From contig JACRCX010000106.1 of NCBI GenBank assembly GCA_016218815.1, forward strand, positions 36,233 to 100,232: a DNA stretch of 64,000 nt, in the 5' to 3' direction. Position 1 is the first letter of the stretch. Each line of letters begins with the position of its first letter. The position numbers and the translations under genes were made by a program. The DNA comes from Deltaproteobacteria bacterium (GTDB lineage Bacteria > Myxococcota_A > Polyangia > DRWM01 > JAAZOP01). Under the pieces are notes generated by a model. The model searched no databases and had not been told where the DNA came from. It worked only from the letters and a program-made list of their open reading frames with translations. Positions 32,476-41,207 of this stretch are shown piece by piece.

Positions 32476-33438
32476 TCAGGGGGGCGGCGGCTGCGACGGG
32501 GCCCGGCCGGCGCCGGCCGGGGCCAGCCTCGTCTCCAGCCGCGGCCGCAGGAAGTAGAGGTAGACACCGATGCCGAGCGCCATGCCGGCGACGGTGTCGA
32601 TGAGGTAGTGCTGGCGGGTGAGGACGGTGGCGACGCAGATGCCCAGGGCGACGCCGAAGCCGGCGAGGGCCGCGGAGGGACGGATGCGGCGCAGGCCGAG
32701 CGCGGCGAAGATGGCGACGGCGCAGTGGGAGGAGGGGAAGCAGTTCGTGGGCGGGTCGGCGCCGTGGACGAGGGCCAGCGTCCAATCCCCCATGTGGTGC
32801 ACGACGAGCGGGGCGCGCGGGTACTCGACGGGGTACAGGACGAAGCACGTCGCGCAGATTGCCATGATCGTCCCGTAGGCGCGCAGGAGCGGCCAGAACA
32901 GCTCGCGACCGCGACCGTAGAGCAGCGGGAAGATGAAGAACCAGTAGATGCCGACGTAGACCATGGACAGCTCGGTGCGCATCGGGATGCGCTGGTCCAC
33001 GGTGAAGTGGAACTGCACCGGCTCGCGGAATCCGGCGAGCTGGTTGGCGAAGAAGTAGGCGCTGGGCCACAGGCCGAACATGAGCACGGTGGCGACGAGC
33101 CAGCGCATCTGGGAGAGCTGGCCGCGCCAGCCGGGGCCGGTGACCGGGTCGACCGGCGTCACGGTCAGCTCGCCGCAGCGCCACCGGCGCAGGCGCAGGG
33201 CGAGCGAGGTCAGGATCCAGGCGAGCGGGACGAACAGCGAGGCGGTGAGGGCGTCCATCAACCGCGAGCCGGGGACGTCGGTGAAGAAGTTGATCAGGGT
33301 GAAGGCGCAGAGGCAGGCGAGGCTGCCGGTGAAGTAGGAGCGCAGGAGCCAGCGGCCCCAGTCGTCGATCCACGACGCGAGCGGAGCCGTGGACGTCCGC
33401 CTCTCCCCCAGTCGTCGCCGGGCCGTCTCCGCAGCCAT
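32476..33438 (-). CDS. PAP2-family membrane phosphatase
   Basis: A 320-residue integral membrane protein with about six helices. The PAP2 catalytic motifs PSSHCA (near residue 238) and TRQHYLIDTVAG (near 281-292) carry the two conserved His residues, Asp is present in the third motif, and the first lysine-type motif is weak. It should remove phosphate from a lipid phosphate or undecaprenyl pyrophosphate at the outer face of the inner membrane; some such proteins instead transfer inositol-phosphate or other head groups. It starts 22 bases after the lytic transglycosylase stop, so both are likely in one operon concerned with the cell wall. Confidence 0.85.
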   Translation of the reverse strand: MAAETARRRLGERRTSTAPLASWIDDWGRWLLRSYFTGSLACLCAFTLINFFTDVPGSRLMDALTASLFVPLAWILTSLALRLRRWRCGELTVTPVDPVTGPGWRGQLSQMRWLVATVLMFGLWPSAYFFANQLAGFREPVQFHFTVDQRIPMRTELSMVYVGIYWFFIFPLLYGRGRELFWPLLRAYGTIMAICATCFVLYPVEYPRAPLVVHHMGDWTLALVHGADPPTNCFPSSHCAVAIFAALGLRRIRPSAALAGFGVALGICVATVLTRQHYLIDTVAGMALGIGVYLYFLRPRLETRLAPAGAGRAPSQPPPP

Positions 33439-33459
33439 CTTCGGGTGGAGCGTACCAGC

Positions 33460-36000
33460 CTACGGCCTTGCCGTCACCGTGGGATCGACAGCGGGGAGGA
33501 GGTCGGCGGCGCCGGGAGGGGCGTAGAGGGCCTCGTAGACGGCCCAGCTCGAGACGACGCGCATGATGTAGGCGCGCGTCGAGTCGTACGGGATGGCCTC
33601 GACGAACTGGTCGAGCGGGCGGTCGCCGTGCGCGGCCAGCCAGCGGTCCAGCCGGCCCTCGCCGGCGTTGTATGCGGCGGGCAGGAGCACCATGCGCTCG
33701 GGGTAGCGATCCGCGAGGAAGCGCAGGAACGCGGCGCCGATCGCGACGTTCACGCTCGGACGGTTCAGGCGCCGCCGCGAGATCGCGCCCTCGACGCCGG
33801 CCAGGGGCGCGAAGCGCTCCGCCGTGCCCACCAGGAGCTGCATCAGGCCGACGGCATGCGCCGACGAGTACGCGCGCGGCTCGAAACCGCTCTCCTCGTG
33901 GATGACCCCGAACAGGAACGCCGCCGGCAGCCGTTGGTCCTCCGCGGCCTTCGCGACCGTGGACTCGTAGCCGCGCGGGTAGGCCAGCGCCCAGCGCGGG
34001 AGCGAGTCGGCGTCCAGCGCCTCGCGGCCCAGCGGCCACTGGGAGACGCCGCCCAGGCGGCGTCCGAGCTTGTAGGCGCCGACGCGCTGGGCGAGCGTGG
34101 CCAGCGCCCCGACGGCCTCGAGCGGCACGTCGGCGCCGGCGCGCAGCGCCGCGACCTCGGCCTCGGCCTCGTCGAACAGGCCCAGCCGCAGGAAGGCGAT
34201 CGCCCGCTTGAAGCCGTCCGAGCGTGTGAGGGGCACGTCCGGCACCTCGACGCGCAGCGGTCGCGGCTCGGGCCTCCGGGCCAGCGCCTCCGCCAGACTC
34301 GTGCGCGCGGCAGCCTCGTCCCGCAGGCGCAGACGTCCGTAGGCCAGCAGGCCGTAGTACGTCAGCGGGTCGTGACCGACGACCTCGCGCCACTCGGCCA
34401 GCGCGTCGTCTTCGTGCTCCGCCGCCGCGAGGGCCACCCCGTGCCAGTACCGGGCGCGTCCTCCCTGCGCGGGCTCGGCCGGCGCCGAGCCGGCGCGCAC
34501 GAGCGCGGCGAATTCCCGTTCGGCGTCGTCCGCACGGTCCTCGGCCAGCGCGCGCAGGCCGAGCGTCCAGGCCGCCTCCTCGGCCTGAGGTGTGCCGGGA
34601 AAATCGTCGAGGAGCGAGCGGGCGAGGGCGGTGAAGGACTCGACGTCGTCGCGATCGAGCGCGAGCTCGGCGCGGGCCAGGCGGGCGTCGGCGGCCAGCG
34701 TCTCGCGAGGCACCGCGCGCTCGACGGACTCGAACAGCTCCTCGGCGCCGTCGCGATCATCGATGTTGAGGTGGGCCTTCGCGGTGCGAAAGGCGATTGC
34801 GGGCCAGTCGTCGGTGCCGCCGCAGGCTTCGAGCGCGTCGTCCAGGAGCTGGGCGGCGCGGGCGTAGTCGCGCGCGCGATACCAGGCATCGGCGGCGGCC
34901 TGGAGCGCGGGGCAACGGAGGCTGTCGTGGCGGCCGACGTCGGCGACGAGCTTCTCAGCCTCCTCCTGGGCGGAGTCGTAGCGGTACGCGGCCGTGAGCC
35001 GGCGGACGCGCTCGAGGCGGTCGGCGAGGGTGAGGTCCAGCAGGCGGGCGCGCTCGCGCCGGGGCAGGAGCGGGGCGAATTCGCGCAGGAGCCGATCCGC
35101 CTGCTCCCCCTCGTCCGTCCCCGGGCGTTCGGCCCGCAACGCTCGCAGATCCGCGAGCGCCGTGCGGCAGCGCTCCAGGCCCGCCTCGTCGGGCGCCGTA
35201 CCGGCGTCTTGGAGCTCCTCCAGGCGCACGCGGTCATAGAGCAGCCGGGCACGGGCGTCGCCGGCCGTCTGCCGCGCGTCCTCCAGGACCTTCGCCGCCT
35301 GGCCGGGTTTCCCCTCGGCCGCCAACGCCTCGGCGTGCAGGAGCACGGCCTGCCGGTCGTACGGCGCGGGCCACGCATCGTCCAGCACGGCCAGGGAGCG
35401 GGCGGTCTCGCCCCGCGCCAGCTCGGCCTGCGCCAGCGCCAGGCGCGTGAACGGTCGCAGCGGATGTTCGTCGCGGGAGAGCGGGCGCAGCCGGTCGGCC
35501 GCCTGCTCGGGCTGCCCGCTGCGCAGTCGCGCCAGGCCGGCCATGAGGGACGCGTCGTACCAGCCCGGCGCGTCGCGCTCCGTGTCCCGCGCCAGCCGCT
35601 CGTAGAATTCCCCGGCCTCCTCGAACTCCCCGGCGGCGAACGACTCGGCGGCCAGCTCGGCAACCCGTCCCGGCAGGGCGGTCCCCAGCTCGATCGTCAG
35701 CGCGGGGCTGTGCGTCGCGTCCTCGATCTCCACGGCGTCGGACGCCGCGGCATCCGGGGCGCCGTCGGCGCCGTCGGGAAGGCCGGGATTTCCGTCGTCA
35801 TCGGCGTGGGTTGCGGCGACATCGTCGGCCGAGCCGCGCCCTGAAGGGCGCGGTTCGGTCGGGGCGGGTCCGGGAGGCGGTGTGCGGTTGCGGTGCGGGT
35901 CGGGCGCGGGAGACCGGCAGGCGGACAGGAGGAGGAGGAGGACGGCGAAGACCGCCCGGCGCGGGAGGTCAGCGCCGTTGCGGGTTCCTGCGGGTGGCAT
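33460..36000 (-). CDS. Lytic transglycosylase lipoprotein with TPR-like superhelix (Slt type)
   Basis: An 846-residue lipoprotein (lipobox LLLSAC). The N-terminal 60 residues after the signal form a Pro/Asp-rich linker, part of which (PTEPRPSGRGSADD) is encoded by a REP-like palindrome. A long TPR-like helical region (about 130-640) precedes a C-terminal SLT domain with the catalytic Glu in IHEESGFEP and the conserved AVGLMQL and AYNAGEGR blocks. It should cleave peptidoglycan to 1,6-anhydro-muropeptides in the periplasm, like Slt70. The ATG at 36000 overlaps the stop region of the coiled-coil gene by 32 bases, which implies translational coupling. Confidence 0.92.
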   Translation of the reverse strand: MPPAGTRNGADLPRRAVFAVLLLLLSACRSPAPDPHRNRTPPPGPAPTEPRPSGRGSADDVAATHADDDGNPGLPDGADGAPDAAASDAVEIEDATHSPALTIELGTALPGRVAELAAESFAAGEFEEAGEFYERLARDTERDAPGWYDASLMAGLARLRSGQPEQAADRLRPLSRDEHPLRPFTRLALAQAELARGETARSLAVLDDAWPAPYDRQAVLLHAEALAAEGKPGQAAKVLEDARQTAGDARARLLYDRVRLEELQDAGTAPDEAGLERCRTALADLRALRAERPGTDEGEQADRLLREFAPLLPRRERARLLDLTLADRLERVRRLTAAYRYDSAQEEAEKLVADVGRHDSLRCPALQAAADAWYRARDYARAAQLLDDALEACGGTDDWPAIAFRTAKAHLNIDDRDGAEELFESVERAVPRETLAADARLARAELALDRDDVESFTALARSLLDDFPGTPQAEEAAWTLGLRALAEDRADDAEREFAALVRAGSAPAEPAQGGRARYWHGVALAAAEHEDDALAEWREVVGHDPLTYYGLLAYGRLRLRDEAAARTSLAEALARRPEPRPLRVEVPDVPLTRSDGFKRAIAFLRLGLFDEAEAEVAALRAGADVPLEAVGALATLAQRVGAYKLGRRLGGVSQWPLGREALDADSLPRWALAYPRGYESTVAKAAEDQRLPAAFLFGVIHEESGFEPRAYSSAHAVGLMQLLVGTAERFAPLAGVEGAISRRRLNRPSVNVAIGAAFLRFLADRYPERMVLLPAAYNAGEGRLDRWLAAHGDRPLDQFVEAIPYDSTRAYIMRVVSSWAVYEALYAPPGAADLLPAVDPTVTARP
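35832..35859. repeat. REP-like hairpin inside the transglycosylase gene
   Basis: Stem CCGCGCCC (35834-35841), loop TGAA, stem GGGCGCGG (35846-35853), with the same flanks (AG before, TTCGG after) as the copies at 19975 and 39736. It codes for the linker residues EPRPSGRG of the lytic transglycosylase. Confidence 0.85.
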
Positions 36001-36496
36001 GTTGGCGAGCAGCGGCGACGTCCTCCTGTTCGAGCTCGGCGGCCGCCTCGTCCAGGCGCCGCAGCTCCACGGCGCCGCGCGCCTCGACCGATTCCGCCGT
36101 GCGGCGGGCGGCGACCGCGGCGCCCAAGGCGCGCAGGAGGCGCTCGACCAACGCCGCGGCCTCCGCCTCGGCCGCCCGTGCGCGCCGGAGGTCTTCGTCC
36201 GTGCGGCGGAGGACCTCGCGGGCGGCGCGATCCTCGTCGTCGGCGAACGCGGCGCGTGCGGCGCGACGTCCGGAAGCCTCGTCCAGCCGTCGCGCGCGTC
36301 GCTCCTGCCGCTCGAGTTTCAGTCGCCCACGCCGCTCCTCGCAGCGCCCCCGTGCCTGGCCGGCTGTTTCGACCGCGCAGCGGGCGCGGGCCAGCGCCGT
36401 GGCGACACCATCTTCCTCGGTCCGGCGCAGGGCGGCAAGTTTCGCGGCGGCGGCCACCCGCCGGCGGAGCGCCTCGCGATCGCCTGCAGCGGTCAC
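35969..36496 (-). CDS. Coiled-coil protein (FliJ/YscO-like in pattern)
   Basis: A 175-residue protein made almost wholly of charged helix: heptads of Arg, Glu, Ala and Leu with few aromatic residues. It has no signal peptide. Length and pattern recall the FliJ/YscO stalk proteins of export ATPases, but no such genes are near, so this is only a pattern match. The GTG at 36496 overlaps the stop of the lipoprotein gene before it by four bases (GTGA), and its own stop overlaps the lytic transglycosylase start by 32 bases. These tight overlaps support it as a true gene. The C-terminus is rich in Ala and Glu. Confidence 0.65.
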   Translation of the reverse strand: MTAAGDREALRRRVAAAAKLAALRRTEEDGVATALARARCAVETAGQARGRCEERRGRLKLERQERRARRLDEASGRRAARAAFADDEDRAAREVLRRTDEDLRRARAAEAEAAALVERLLRALGAAVAARRTAESVEARGAVELRRLDEAAAELEQEDVAAARQHATRRNPQRR

Positions 36497-38145
36497 GGTG
36501 CCGAGGGGTCGACGGTGAAGGGGCCCGGGAGCAGCTCCCCGCCCGCCATGCCGATCCAGCGGGCCGTCACGTCGCCGTCGCAGCGTCCCGCGTCGACCAG
36601 CCCGCCGTCGGGTTCGAGGAAGCCGCAGCGGGCGCTGAGCGCCAGCGAGGAGTAGCCCGCCGCGGCCTCGTCCAGCGCCGCGGCGCAGGACGCGACCAGC
36701 GCATCGTGCCAGGCGGCGCAGGAGCGGACCAGGCACGCGGTGTCGCAGACGGCGAGCAGATCGAGCGAGACGGCGAGGGCGGCGGCGACGGCTTCGCAAG
36801 GGACCAGCTCGTCCAGGCGCGCGGTGAGCGTCTCGGCGAAGGGGACGGCCGGGTCGCCGAGTCGCTCGCCGACGGCCAGCTCGACGATCCGTGCCAGGGA
36901 GACGGGCAGCTCGTGCTGGCGCAGCTCCAGCGCCGACGAGGACGGAACGGCGTGGGCCTCGGCCTCCAGGGCGGGCTCGGAGGCGCCGGAGAACGGGAGG
37001 TCCGTCGTGCCGTCGGTCAGAGCGAGCCAGCGGTCGACGGACAAGGCGACGCCGGTGTCGTCCACCTCGCCCAGGTCCAGCGAGCCCTCGACCCACGCGG
37101 TGTCGAGGAACGCGACGGCGCCGTCGCGCGCGTCGCGCAGGACGGCGGCGAAAAGGGGCATGGCGGCCTCGACGGCGGGATCGAGCGCGTCCAGCGAGCG
37201 GCGGGCCGAGAGGACCTCGCGCGCCGGGGCGTTGCCGTCGGCCTCGAGTGCCGCGAGCATGCCATCGATGGCGAGGGCGCCGGGGGGCGTGGAGCCGTCG
37301 AGCGCCGCGGAGACGGAGGAGAAGACCGCCTGGACGACCTCGCCGGCCAGGGGTCCGAGGAGCAGCCGGGTGGTCGTGGCGTGCGTGCCGGGCCGCGGCC
37401 AGGGGAGGTCGGCCAGCGAGACCGGAAGGGACGCGACTCCCGCCGGTGTGACCGACACTCCGTCGACGCAGCCCCAGGTGAGCGGCACGCCGCCGTCCAG
37501 GCCCACGACCGAGAGCGCCAGGGGCGCGTAGAGCAGCGCCACCGGCAGGTCGAACGTCGGGTCGGACGCATCGACGGTCACGGTGATGGTCGTGCGGGGA
37601 TCTCCCGGCCCGCGGTACACCGCCGGGCAGGTCGTCCCGGGCGACAGCTCGACCTCGTACGCCGGAACCCGTCGTTCGCCGGCGTAGGCCGGGTCGAGCG
37701 TCACGCGCACCGCGGCGGGGGCCTGCGTGCGAATCTCGAGCCGCGCCGTCTCGCCCGTCGGCAGCGACGCGCGCAGCAGGATGGGCAGGTCGAGCGGATC
37801 CCTGGGAATGGTGACGGTGGCGGCGACGAGCGAGCCGTGCGCGACGCCATCGGCCGCCGTCTCGAGGACGGTCGCGTCCAGCGACGAGTCCTGGCCGTTC
37901 TCGAGCGCGACGTCGATGCGCGCGCCGGCGACCGGGCCGTCCGCGTCGGTGACGAGCAGCGAGTAGTCGAACGACTGGCGGTAGAACAGCTCGACGGGCC
38001 CGGCCTCGACGAACCGGATCGAGCGCGAGGCTCCGTCGTCGGGGACGTCCCCGCCGCCGTCGGTGCCGTCGTCGGCCGCGCCGGACATGCTGCAATGAAG
38101 GGCCAGGACGAACGGGAGGAGCGGGAGCGATTTCGCGATGCTCAC
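36493..38145 (-). CDS. Lipoprotein with Ig-like domain
   Basis: A 550-residue lipoprotein (GTG start, MSIAKSLPLLPFVLALHC). After an Asp/Gly linker comes an Ig-like beta domain (about 40-140, PVAGARIDVALENGQDSS, with a bacterial Ig-like feel), a second beta segment (ITVTVDASDPTF and so on) and a C-terminal helical half with several Cys. The function is unknown. The start was chosen from the signal peptide; no ribosome site is seen, and the TATACT box at 38153-38158 places the transcript start at or near the GTG, which fits a leaderless message. First gene of a likely operon with the coiled-coil protein, Slt and PAP2. Confidence 0.7.
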   Translation of the reverse strand: MSIAKSLPLLPFVLALHCSMSGAADDGTDGGGDVPDDGASRSIRFVEAGPVELFYRQSFDYSLLVTDADGPVAGARIDVALENGQDSSLDATVLETAADGVAHGSLVAATVTIPRDPLDLPILLRASLPTGETARLEIRTQAPAAVRVTLDPAYAGERRVPAYEVELSPGTTCPAVYRGPGDPRTTITVTVDASDPTFDLPVALLYAPLALSVVGLDGGVPLTWGCVDGVSVTPAGVASLPVSLADLPWPRPGTHATTTRLLLGPLAGEVVQAVFSSVSAALDGSTPPGALAIDGMLAALEADGNAPAREVLSARRSLDALDPAVEAAMPLFAAVLRDARDGAVAFLDTAWVEGSLDLGEVDDTGVALSVDRWLALTDGTTDLPFSGASEPALEAEAHAVPSSSALELRQHELPVSLARIVELAVGERLGDPAVPFAETLTARLDELVPCEAVAAALAVSLDLLAVCDTACLVRSCAAWHDALVASCAAALDEAAAGYSSLALSARCGFLEPDGGLVDAGRCDGDVTARWIGMAGGELLPGPFTVDPSAP

Positions 38146-38152
38146 GCGGGTC

Positions 38153-38180
38153 AGTATACGGTGCGTGCGGAATCGCGCAA
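38153..38180 (-). promoter_or_regulatory. Promoter for envelope operon, leaderless
   Basis: TTGCGC (38175-38180), 16-base spacer, TATACT (38153-38158) on the minus strand. Start of transcription would fall at about 38146, next to the GTG at 38145. Confidence 0.6.
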
Positions 38181-38190
38181 ATTCGGGGGT

Positions 38191-38226
38191 TCGCGCAGAG
38201 GGCGCAAAGAGGCGAAGCACGAAAAG
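38191..38226. repeat. GCGCAGAG/GCGCAAAG short repeats
   Basis: TCGCGCAGAG, GGCGCAAAG, AGGCGAAGC and CACGAAAAG follow one another in the divergent gap upstream of the Cys-rich lipoprotein gene; same family as 24782-24820. Confidence 0.55.
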
Positions 38227-38296
38227 GGGGGCGGGGTTGAGTCGGCGGCGTCGCGGGGGTAGCGTCGCGCGGACGGGGGGGAGGAGGAAGGGCACG

Positions 38297-39673
38297 ATGG
38301 CGGCGAGCACGAAGTGGGCGGTCGTGGTGTGCGCGGCGATGGCGGTGGGAGGGGCGTGCAAGAAGAAGACCGAGGAGGCGCCGGCGCCTCCGGCGGCGGC
38401 GACGGATGCGGGGGCGCAGACGGCGGGCGAAGCGGCGGCGGCGGCGACGGACGCCGGAGCCGCGGGGCCGGCCACGACGACGGGTGGGGAAGCCGGGGCG
38501 GCGCCGGTCAAGGTCGGTGGCGGCGGGTCCCTGCTGGCGGGCCTGTTCGGGGGCGGTCGAGGCCGGCCGGGGGTGGCGGGCGCGGCGTCCTCCGCCGCTC
38601 CGCCGGCTCCCGCGCTCGAGGCCGTGCGCGACACCGGGCGCGCCCTGCTGGCGACGGGCAGCGAGCCGGCGTTCCGGCGCGCCGTCGACGCGGCGGAGCT
38701 TGCGACGGAGCTGAAGGCGATCGGAGCGTCGGCGCCGGCAGCGACCGCGGCAGCGCGCGGACCGGACGCGGCGGCGGTACCGGAAGGGCCGTCCGCGCCG
38801 CCGCCGCCGGACGATCCCGACCCGTGCGCGACGCTGATCCCCGCGATGATGCGATGCCTCTCCGAGGAGTTCGGCGAGGCGCTCGGCGCCGAAGAGGCGA
38901 TCGAGGCGCTGGAGGAGTGCCGGAAGGAGTTCGGCGACTGGCCGGGCGAGCAGCAGGCGGCCCTGCGCTCCTGCAACGCCGTGGCCGAATGCGGCGCGAA
39001 GATGGAGTGCATCGCCACGATGACGACGGAAGGCGAGGACGAGGACGAGGGAGGCGAGGACGAGGGGGATGAGGAGGAGCCGGTCGCGATGCCCGGCGAC
39101 GCGGACTTGTGCACGAAGATGGTGATCCGCTCCGCGCAGTGCGTCGATGTGGAGCTTCCCGCGGAGGACCTGGGACCGGCCGTGGAGGAGTGCCGGCGGG
39201 GCCTGACCGAGCTTCCGCCGGGCGCGCAGGAGCAGATGGTCGCGTGCCTGGAGCGGGACTGCGACCAGATGTGGGAGTGCATGGGCGAGATGGACCTGGC
39301 GGGGGGAGACGACGACCAGGGGAGCAGCGACGAGGGGAGCGGCGCGGGGGACCTCTTCGGCACGCCTCCCGACCCGGCGCGGGTGGCGGCCTTGCCGGCG
39401 GAGACGCGCGAGATGTGCGCGCAGCTCCCGGCCGCGCTCGACCGGTGCTGGGACACGCTGATGGCCGCGGCGATGGGCGCCACGGCCGATCCCGCCGCGG
39501 CCGACGTGATGGCCGGGATGAAGGAACAGCTCCTGTCCGGAGTGAGCGGCATGTGCCTCACCGCCGCGCTCGACGATCCCGCAACCTTCGGCGAGATCAG
39601 CGCCGCCCGGCACTGCCTGGCGCTGCCGTGCGACCAGATGATGACGTGCCTGGAGCAGTCGACGGGGATGTAG
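38297..39673 (+). CDS. Lipoprotein with three six-Cys helical repeats
   Basis: A 458-residue lipoprotein (lipobox VGGAC, Cys 21). After an Ala/Gly linker and a short helical block, the second half has three copies of a helical Cys pattern: C-x9-C, then C, C, C-x5-C. The copies begin CATLIPAMMRC, CTKMVIRSAQC and CAQLPAALDRC and end SCNAVAECGAKMEC, ACLERDCDQMWEC and HCLALPCDQMMTC. Acidic runs lie between copies 1 and 2. Such a layout suggests stacked disulfide-locked helical hairpins outside the cytoplasm. The family is unknown to me. The ATG at 38297 has GGAGGAAG upstream. Confidence 0.78.
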   Translation: MAASTKWAVVVCAAMAVGGACKKKTEEAPAPPAAATDAGAQTAGEAAAAATDAGAAGPATTTGGEAGAAPVKVGGGGSLLAGLFGGGRGRPGVAGAASSAAPPAPALEAVRDTGRALLATGSEPAFRRAVDAAELATELKAIGASAPAATAAARGPDAAAVPEGPSAPPPPDDPDPCATLIPAMMRCLSEEFGEALGAEEAIEALEECRKEFGDWPGEQQAALRSCNAVAECGAKMECIATMTTEGEDEDEGGEDEGDEEEPVAMPGDADLCTKMVIRSAQCVDVELPAEDLGPAVEECRRGLTELPPGAQEQMVACLERDCDQMWECMGEMDLAGGDDDQGSSDEGSGAGDLFGTPPDPARVAALPAETREMCAQLPAALDRCWDTLMAAAMGATADPAAADVMAGMKEQLLSGVSGMCLTAALDDPATFGEISAARHCLALPCDQMMTCLEQSTGM

Positions 39674-39683
39674 GCGGGGCGTT

Positions 39684-39760
39684 CAGCCGCGGGCTCAGGC
39701 CCGCGGTTCGGCGGGGAGGGGCGTTCCCAACCGAACCGCGCCCTTCAGGGCGCGGCTGCG
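39684..39760. repeat. REP-like hairpin pair 2
   Basis: Stem CCGCGGGC, loop TCAG (39687-39706), then in opposite orientation stem CCGCGCCC, loop TTCA (39736-39755). The pair fills the gap between convergent genes, just after the stop of the M16 protease gene, as at 19932-20000. Confidence 0.8.
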
Positions 39761-39761
39761 G

Positions 39762-41114
39762 CTACGGCAACGGCGACTCCGTTTCCGGCGGCGGGGGAGG
39801 GGGCGGAAGCACGTCGAGGACGGCGCGGTTGTCGCGGCGGAGCCAGGTGCCCACGGCGCGCCGCACGTCCTCGGTCGTGACGGCGTCCCAGCGATCCAGT
39901 TCGCCCAGCAGCAGCGCCGCGTCGCCGTAGTAGAGCTGATAGCGGGCGAGTTGGTTGGCCAGGCGGAGGTTGGTGCGGATCTCCTCGAGGAAGCCCTTGC
40001 GGCGCAGGTTCTTGGCGCGCTGCAGGCCGTCGTCCGGAATGCCCTCGGCGGCGATGCGGTCGATCCACTCGTCCACCGCCGCCCGGGCCTCGGCCGGCTC
40101 GTGCCCGGGCGCGCAGACGGCGAAGACGGAGAAGAGGTCCGGCCCGCGCCGCTCGTCCAGGCCGACGGAGAGCTGGGCGACGAGGGCGCGGTCCTTGACC
40201 AGGTCGCGGTACATCGGCGCGGTTTCCCCGTCGGTGAGCCAGGTGCCGAGCAGGTCGAGGGCGTACGAGTCCGGCGAGCGGAAGGGCGGGACGTTCCAGG
40301 CGATGTGGAAGGCGGGGAGGGGGGCGAGGGGATCGACGAGCGATTCGACGCGTTCGCCCGCCGGCGGCGCGTAGTCGGGAAAGACGAACGGCGGCGGATC
40401 TCCCGCCGGGATTTTTCCGAAGTACGTCTCCACCGCCGCGAATGCCGCGTCGGGATCGACGTCGCCGGCGACGACGAGCACGGCGTTGGCGGGGACGTAG
40501 TGGGTGTGGAAGAAGGTGACGGTGTCCTGGAAGGGCATGGCCTCCAGGTCGGCGCGGTCGCCGATCACGGAGTGCGAGTACGCGAAGTAGCCGGGGTAGG
40601 CCAGCTCGTTGATGCGCAGGAAGGAGGGGACGTAGGCCTGGTTGTCGTAGTTCTCCTGCCGTTCCTGGATCACGGCGTCGCGCTGGTTCTCGAAGTTGGC
40701 GGGGGAGAGGTCGAGCGTGGTCATGCGGTCGGCCTCGAGCCACAGGGCCAGTTCGAAGGCGTTGCGCGGGACCGACTCCCAGTACTCGGTGTGGTCCGGG
40801 CCGGTCGAGCCGTTGCAGATCCCGCCGGCCTCGGCGACGATGGCGAAGTGTTCCATCTTGCCGACGTTCGCCGTCCCCTCGAACATCATGTGCTCGAAGA
40901 GGTGGGCGAAGCCGGTGCGGCCGGGGGTCTCGACGGCGGAGCCGACGTCGTAGTGCACGGAGACGGCGACGGTGGGGACGAGGTGGTTGGGGGCCACGAC
41001 GACGCGCAGGCGGTTCGGGAGGGTGCGGGTCGTGATGGGGATGTCGAGCGGTGCGGCCGGGGCGAGCGACGGCAGCAGGGCGAGGGCGAGGGCGGCGGAA
41101 GCGATTCGGGTCAC
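39762..41114 (-). CDS. M16-family zinc metalloprotease (pitrilysin type)
   Basis: A 450-residue peptidase. The signal peptide (VTRIASAALALALLPSLAPAAP) is followed by the inverted zinc motif H71-L-F-E74-H75 (HLFEH) and the third ligand Glu 151 (AVIQE). The N- and C-terminal half-domains of the M16 fold are both present. It should act in the periplasm on small proteins or peptides; M16 proteins often work as pairs, but no partner gene is adjacent. The GTG at 41114 has AAGGAGG upstream; a longer frame to 41222 is not used. A Pro-rich tail ends the protein. Confidence 0.92.
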   Translation of the reverse strand: MTRIASAALALALLPSLAPAAPLDIPITTRTLPNRLRVVVAPNHLVPTVAVSVHYDVGSAVETPGRTGFAHLFEHMMFEGTANVGKMEHFAIVAEAGGICNGSTGPDHTEYWESVPRNAFELALWLEADRMTTLDLSPANFENQRDAVIQERQENYDNQAYVPSFLRINELAYPGYFAYSHSVIGDRADLEAMPFQDTVTFFHTHYVPANAVLVVAGDVDPDAAFAAVETYFGKIPAGDPPPFVFPDYAPPAGERVESLVDPLAPLPAFHIAWNVPPFRSPDSYALDLLGTWLTDGETAPMYRDLVKDRALVAQLSVGLDERRGPDLFSVFAVCAPGHEPAEARAAVDEWIDRIAAEGIPDDGLQRAKNLRRKGFLEEIRTNLRLANQLARYQLYYGDAALLLGELDRWDAVTTEDVRRAVGTWLRRDNRAVLDVLPPPPPPPETESPLP

Positions 41115-41159
41115 GTCGGGCCTCCTTCCGGAGGGAATCCTGCCAGGGCGAATCGGTCG

Positions 41160-41189
41160 TTGCAACTTGCGCGTCGACCGAGCTATAGT
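41160..41189 (+). promoter_or_regulatory. Promoter for tRNA
   Basis: TTGCAA (41160-41165), 18-base spacer, TATAGT (41184-41189), 18 bases before the tRNA. Confidence 0.55.
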
Positions 41190-41207
41190 CCGCGCGCGCT
41201 CGCCGTG

